The position numbers and the translations under genes are program-made. Shown here piece after piece: positions 62,608 through 64,000 of a stretch of 64,000 bases of DNA. The notes below the pieces were generated by a model that saw nothing but the letters and a program-made list of their open reading frames with translations, had not been told where the DNA came from and did not search any database. Within the stretch, counting starts at the first letter, position 1. Every line of letters starts with the position of its first letter. Location: the NCBI RefSeq assembly GCF_002917105.1, contig NZ_PQFZ01000012.1:114837-178836 (forward strand), read 5' to 3'. The stretch is from Allobosea psychrotolerans. GTDB taxonomy: Bacteria > Pseudomonadota > Alphaproteobacteria > Rhizobiales > Beijerinckiaceae.

Positions 62608-63696
62608 TCAGGTTCCCGTGCCAGAACCCTGCGGCGCTGAGGGTGGACGCAACCCTTCGAGTGCATCAAGCACGAGCTTCGTCGCCGCCTTTAGGTCCTT
62701 CACAATCAAGGAACCAGGAACTCGCACGGAACTAATACCGACTGCATGGAGGCGTTTGCTTATTGCCTCATCCTTCTGGGCTGCCTTACGGCCTCGGTGA
62801 TGGCGCGTCGAGTCACAGAAAACAGCGAGACGTTCTTCGGGGAAGTACATGTCGGCTTCCGTGATGAGCCCCGGCGTTTCGCCATCTACCTGTCGCCAAA
62901 GATCGTAGATGGAAGGATGGTTCGAGCCGTCCTCGTAGAAAAGCATTTGCAGGTTTGGGGTCAGGTTCTCCCGAAGCAGGGCCTGGAGAAGAAATAGCTC
63001 GATGGGCGATTCTGCCCCCCACACGCGCCGGGCGCGAAGGCCTTCAAACGGGGTGAACATGAGCTTGGTGAAGTGGCGGTGGTATTTCTGCCAGAGCTTC
63101 GTATCGTCGATGCCGAAGTTGACGGCCAAGGTATCCTCAGGGTCGAAGCCGTGCTGGAGGTAATACATGTCGGTCACCAAGCCGATCCCGTCAGGAAAGG
63201 TGGCCCACGGCTTTTCGCCGAGGAGCAACCCGACCGGTCCCCAAGCTGCCCACGTCCCCGTGAACGGGTTAAAGTCGACGTAGCATGGTTCCTGCTTTTG
63301 CAAGGCAACGTTCAGGTCAATCTTCTCTACGTACTCGACACCCACGTTCGACACGACATCGCGCTTACTGGCGGGGACGAGTGATATCGCGTAGGGAACT
63401 CCAACATTGACGCCCCCTTCCTTGCGAAAGGCGGCGATGCTGGTCACGACCGATATCATTTGGAATCGGGTCTGGTTCTGCCGGTAGAGTGCCAATTCCC
63501 CCGCCGATGGCCGGTCTTCCAACTGAAAGCCAGCGGCCTCAGCCATAGCACCGGTCAGCGGCTGGACGCCGCCAAGGTGCAACATGCTGAACTTAATGCC
63601 GTCAGGAACCGTCCCGAGGTTAAGCCCGATGGGTAGCGGCGGGATGGCGGGGTAGGCCGGATCATCGGTCAGGTAGCGGGGGCGGTTGTCTATCAC
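62608..63696 (-). CDS. Protein with C-terminal PD-(D/E)XK/Vsr-like nuclease domain
   Basis: A 362-residue protein starting at a GTG (63696). Residues 1-220 have no family I recognise (VDFNPFTGTWAAWGPVG and a few Trp-rich strands). The last 140 residues show the DUF559/Vsr-type plan: ESPIE at 229-233, Glu280-Ala-Asp282 before a strand, LAVFCDSTRHH at 290-300, Asp309 and GISSVRVPG at 320-328. Such domains cut nucleic acids. It is immediately followed by the HEPN-like gene. Confidence 0.65.
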   Translation of the reverse strand: MIDNRPRYLTDDPAYPAIPPLPIGLNLGTVPDGIKFSMLHLGGVQPLTGAMAEAAGFQLEDRPSAGELALYRQNQTRFQMISVVTSIAAFRKEGGVNVGVPYAISLVPASKRDVVSNVGVEYVEKIDLNVALQKQEPCYVDFNPFTGTWAAWGPVGLLLGEKPWATFPDGIGLVTDMYYLQHGFDPEDTLAVNFGIDDTKLWQKYHRHFTKLMFTPFEGLRARRVWGAESPIELFLLQALLRENLTPNLQMLFYEDGSNHPSIYDLWRQVDGETPGLITEADMYFPEERLAVFCDSTRHHRGRKAAQKDEAISKRLHAVGISSVRVPGSLIVKDLKAATKLVLDALEGLRPPSAPQGSGTGT

Positions 63697-63743
63697 GTGT
63701 GTTGAGCCCCGTCGCTTTCCTAGATCGCCCTTGTACGGAAGCC

Positions 63744-63905
63744 TTATGCTTGCCTAGGGAACTTCGCCATCGCGAGTGCCATGGCGGCCACCGTCACATC
63801 ACCGTAGTCATCTCCTGCGGTCCTAGGGGCGTGTCCCTGGATCGCGTCGACCACTCGGCTGTCCATCCCAACCGAGCGGGCTACCGTCTTGAAGCGGTGT
63901 CTCCA
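63744..63905 (-). pseudogene. C-terminal remnant of a tyrosine site-specific integrase
   Basis: The frame reads SPWRHRFKTVARSVGMDSRV followed by VDAIQGHAPRTAGDDYGDVT, the HRFK box, GHA motif and nucleophile Tyr of phage-type integrases, and ends FPRQA. The N-terminal part is cut off at about 63905, where an IS256-like end begins; codons beyond that are IS sequence. It marks one side of the accessory island. Confidence 0.78.
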
Positions 63906-64000
63906 GGGACTGTCAGGGATTTTGTGTCTGGGGCCATAGTGACGCCGATGGAGGGCGGATATGGTCATCAAGAAAGACACGCTGGATCAGTTGCTGGCGG
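63904..64000 (+). mobile_element. IS256-like insertion sequence, left end (truncated by the window)
   Basis: Sequence from about 63904 begins GGGACTGTCAGGGATTTTGT, an IS256-family-like terminal repeat, and breaks the integrase frame. The transposase start follows within 60 bases. The other end, the target duplication and the full length are outside the window. Confidence 0.6.
63961..64000 (+). CDS. IS256-like transposase, first 13 codons
   Basis: ATG at 63961 with GGAGGGCG just upstream. The thirteen visible residues MVIKKDTLDQLLA match the usual opening of IS256-family transposases (KK-x-x-LDxLLA). Confidence 0.55.
   Translation, partial: MVIKKDTLDQLLA

Overview
The window is GC-rich, tightly packed chromosomal DNA of an alphaproteobacterium. 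Dense ABC-transporter and catabolic operons, ATGA/GTGA stop-start overlaps, and several families of dispersed palindromic repeats point to Hyphomicrobiales (Rhizobiales), possibly a Bosea-like genus. The genus is an inference; there is no rRNA or other marker gene here, and no tRNA or CRISPR array was seen.

Layout. 1-7.6 kb: a branched-chain/carboxylate-type ABC transporter (LivG-H-M, binding protein, LivF) with an acyl-CoA synthetase and an enoyl-CoA hydratase, suggesting uptake and CoA activation of an organic acid. 7.9-13 kb: a peptide/nickel-type ABC transporter on the minus strand. 13.2-18.1 kb: glyoxalase-like protein, FAD amine oxidoreductase, NHL-repeat protein and PuuE-like deacetylase, with two gene relics (deacetylase and PotC-like permease). 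18.6-23.5 kb: a second Liv transporter with a LivM-LivG fusion. 23.8-25.5 kb: Na+/H+ antiporter. 25.6-33.9 kb: divergent PLP enzyme and MBL hydrolase against an M20 amidohydrolase, a polar amino-acid ABC transporter, a FadR-type regulator and a homocysteine S-methyltransferase; this looks like scavenging of an N-acylated or S-methylated sulfur amino acid. 34-40.3 kb: RND efflux pump with two adaptors, divergent from a TetR regulator with a duplicated operator. 40.3-46.4 kb: peptide ABC transporter lacking ATPase genes, a prolidase-like amidohydrolase and a divergent GntR regulator sharing a repeated 12-bp motif. 46.4-50.8 kb: cupin protein and a three-subunit gluconate-dehydrogenase-type complex.

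51-56 kb: a four-gene envelope cluster (coiled-coil/Sel1 protein, TAXI binding protein, VasI/TagO-like protein, DsrE protein) bracketed by direct copies of a ~110-120 bp repeat.

56.1-64 kb: an accessory island, visibly less GC-rich, ending in a tyrosine-integrase remnant cut by an IS256-like element. It carries an AAA ATPase-TOPRIM (DUF4435-like) gene interrupted by one in-frame amber codon, a secreted trypsin-like protease, a TIR-like/nucleotide-binding protein, a DUF5677-like protein, and a tightly coupled pair of a PD-(D/E)XK/Vsr-like nuclease and a HEPN-like protein. This is the most likely place for an undescribed (probably anti-phage) system; the nuclease-HEPN pair and the AAA-TOPRIM gene are the best candidates.
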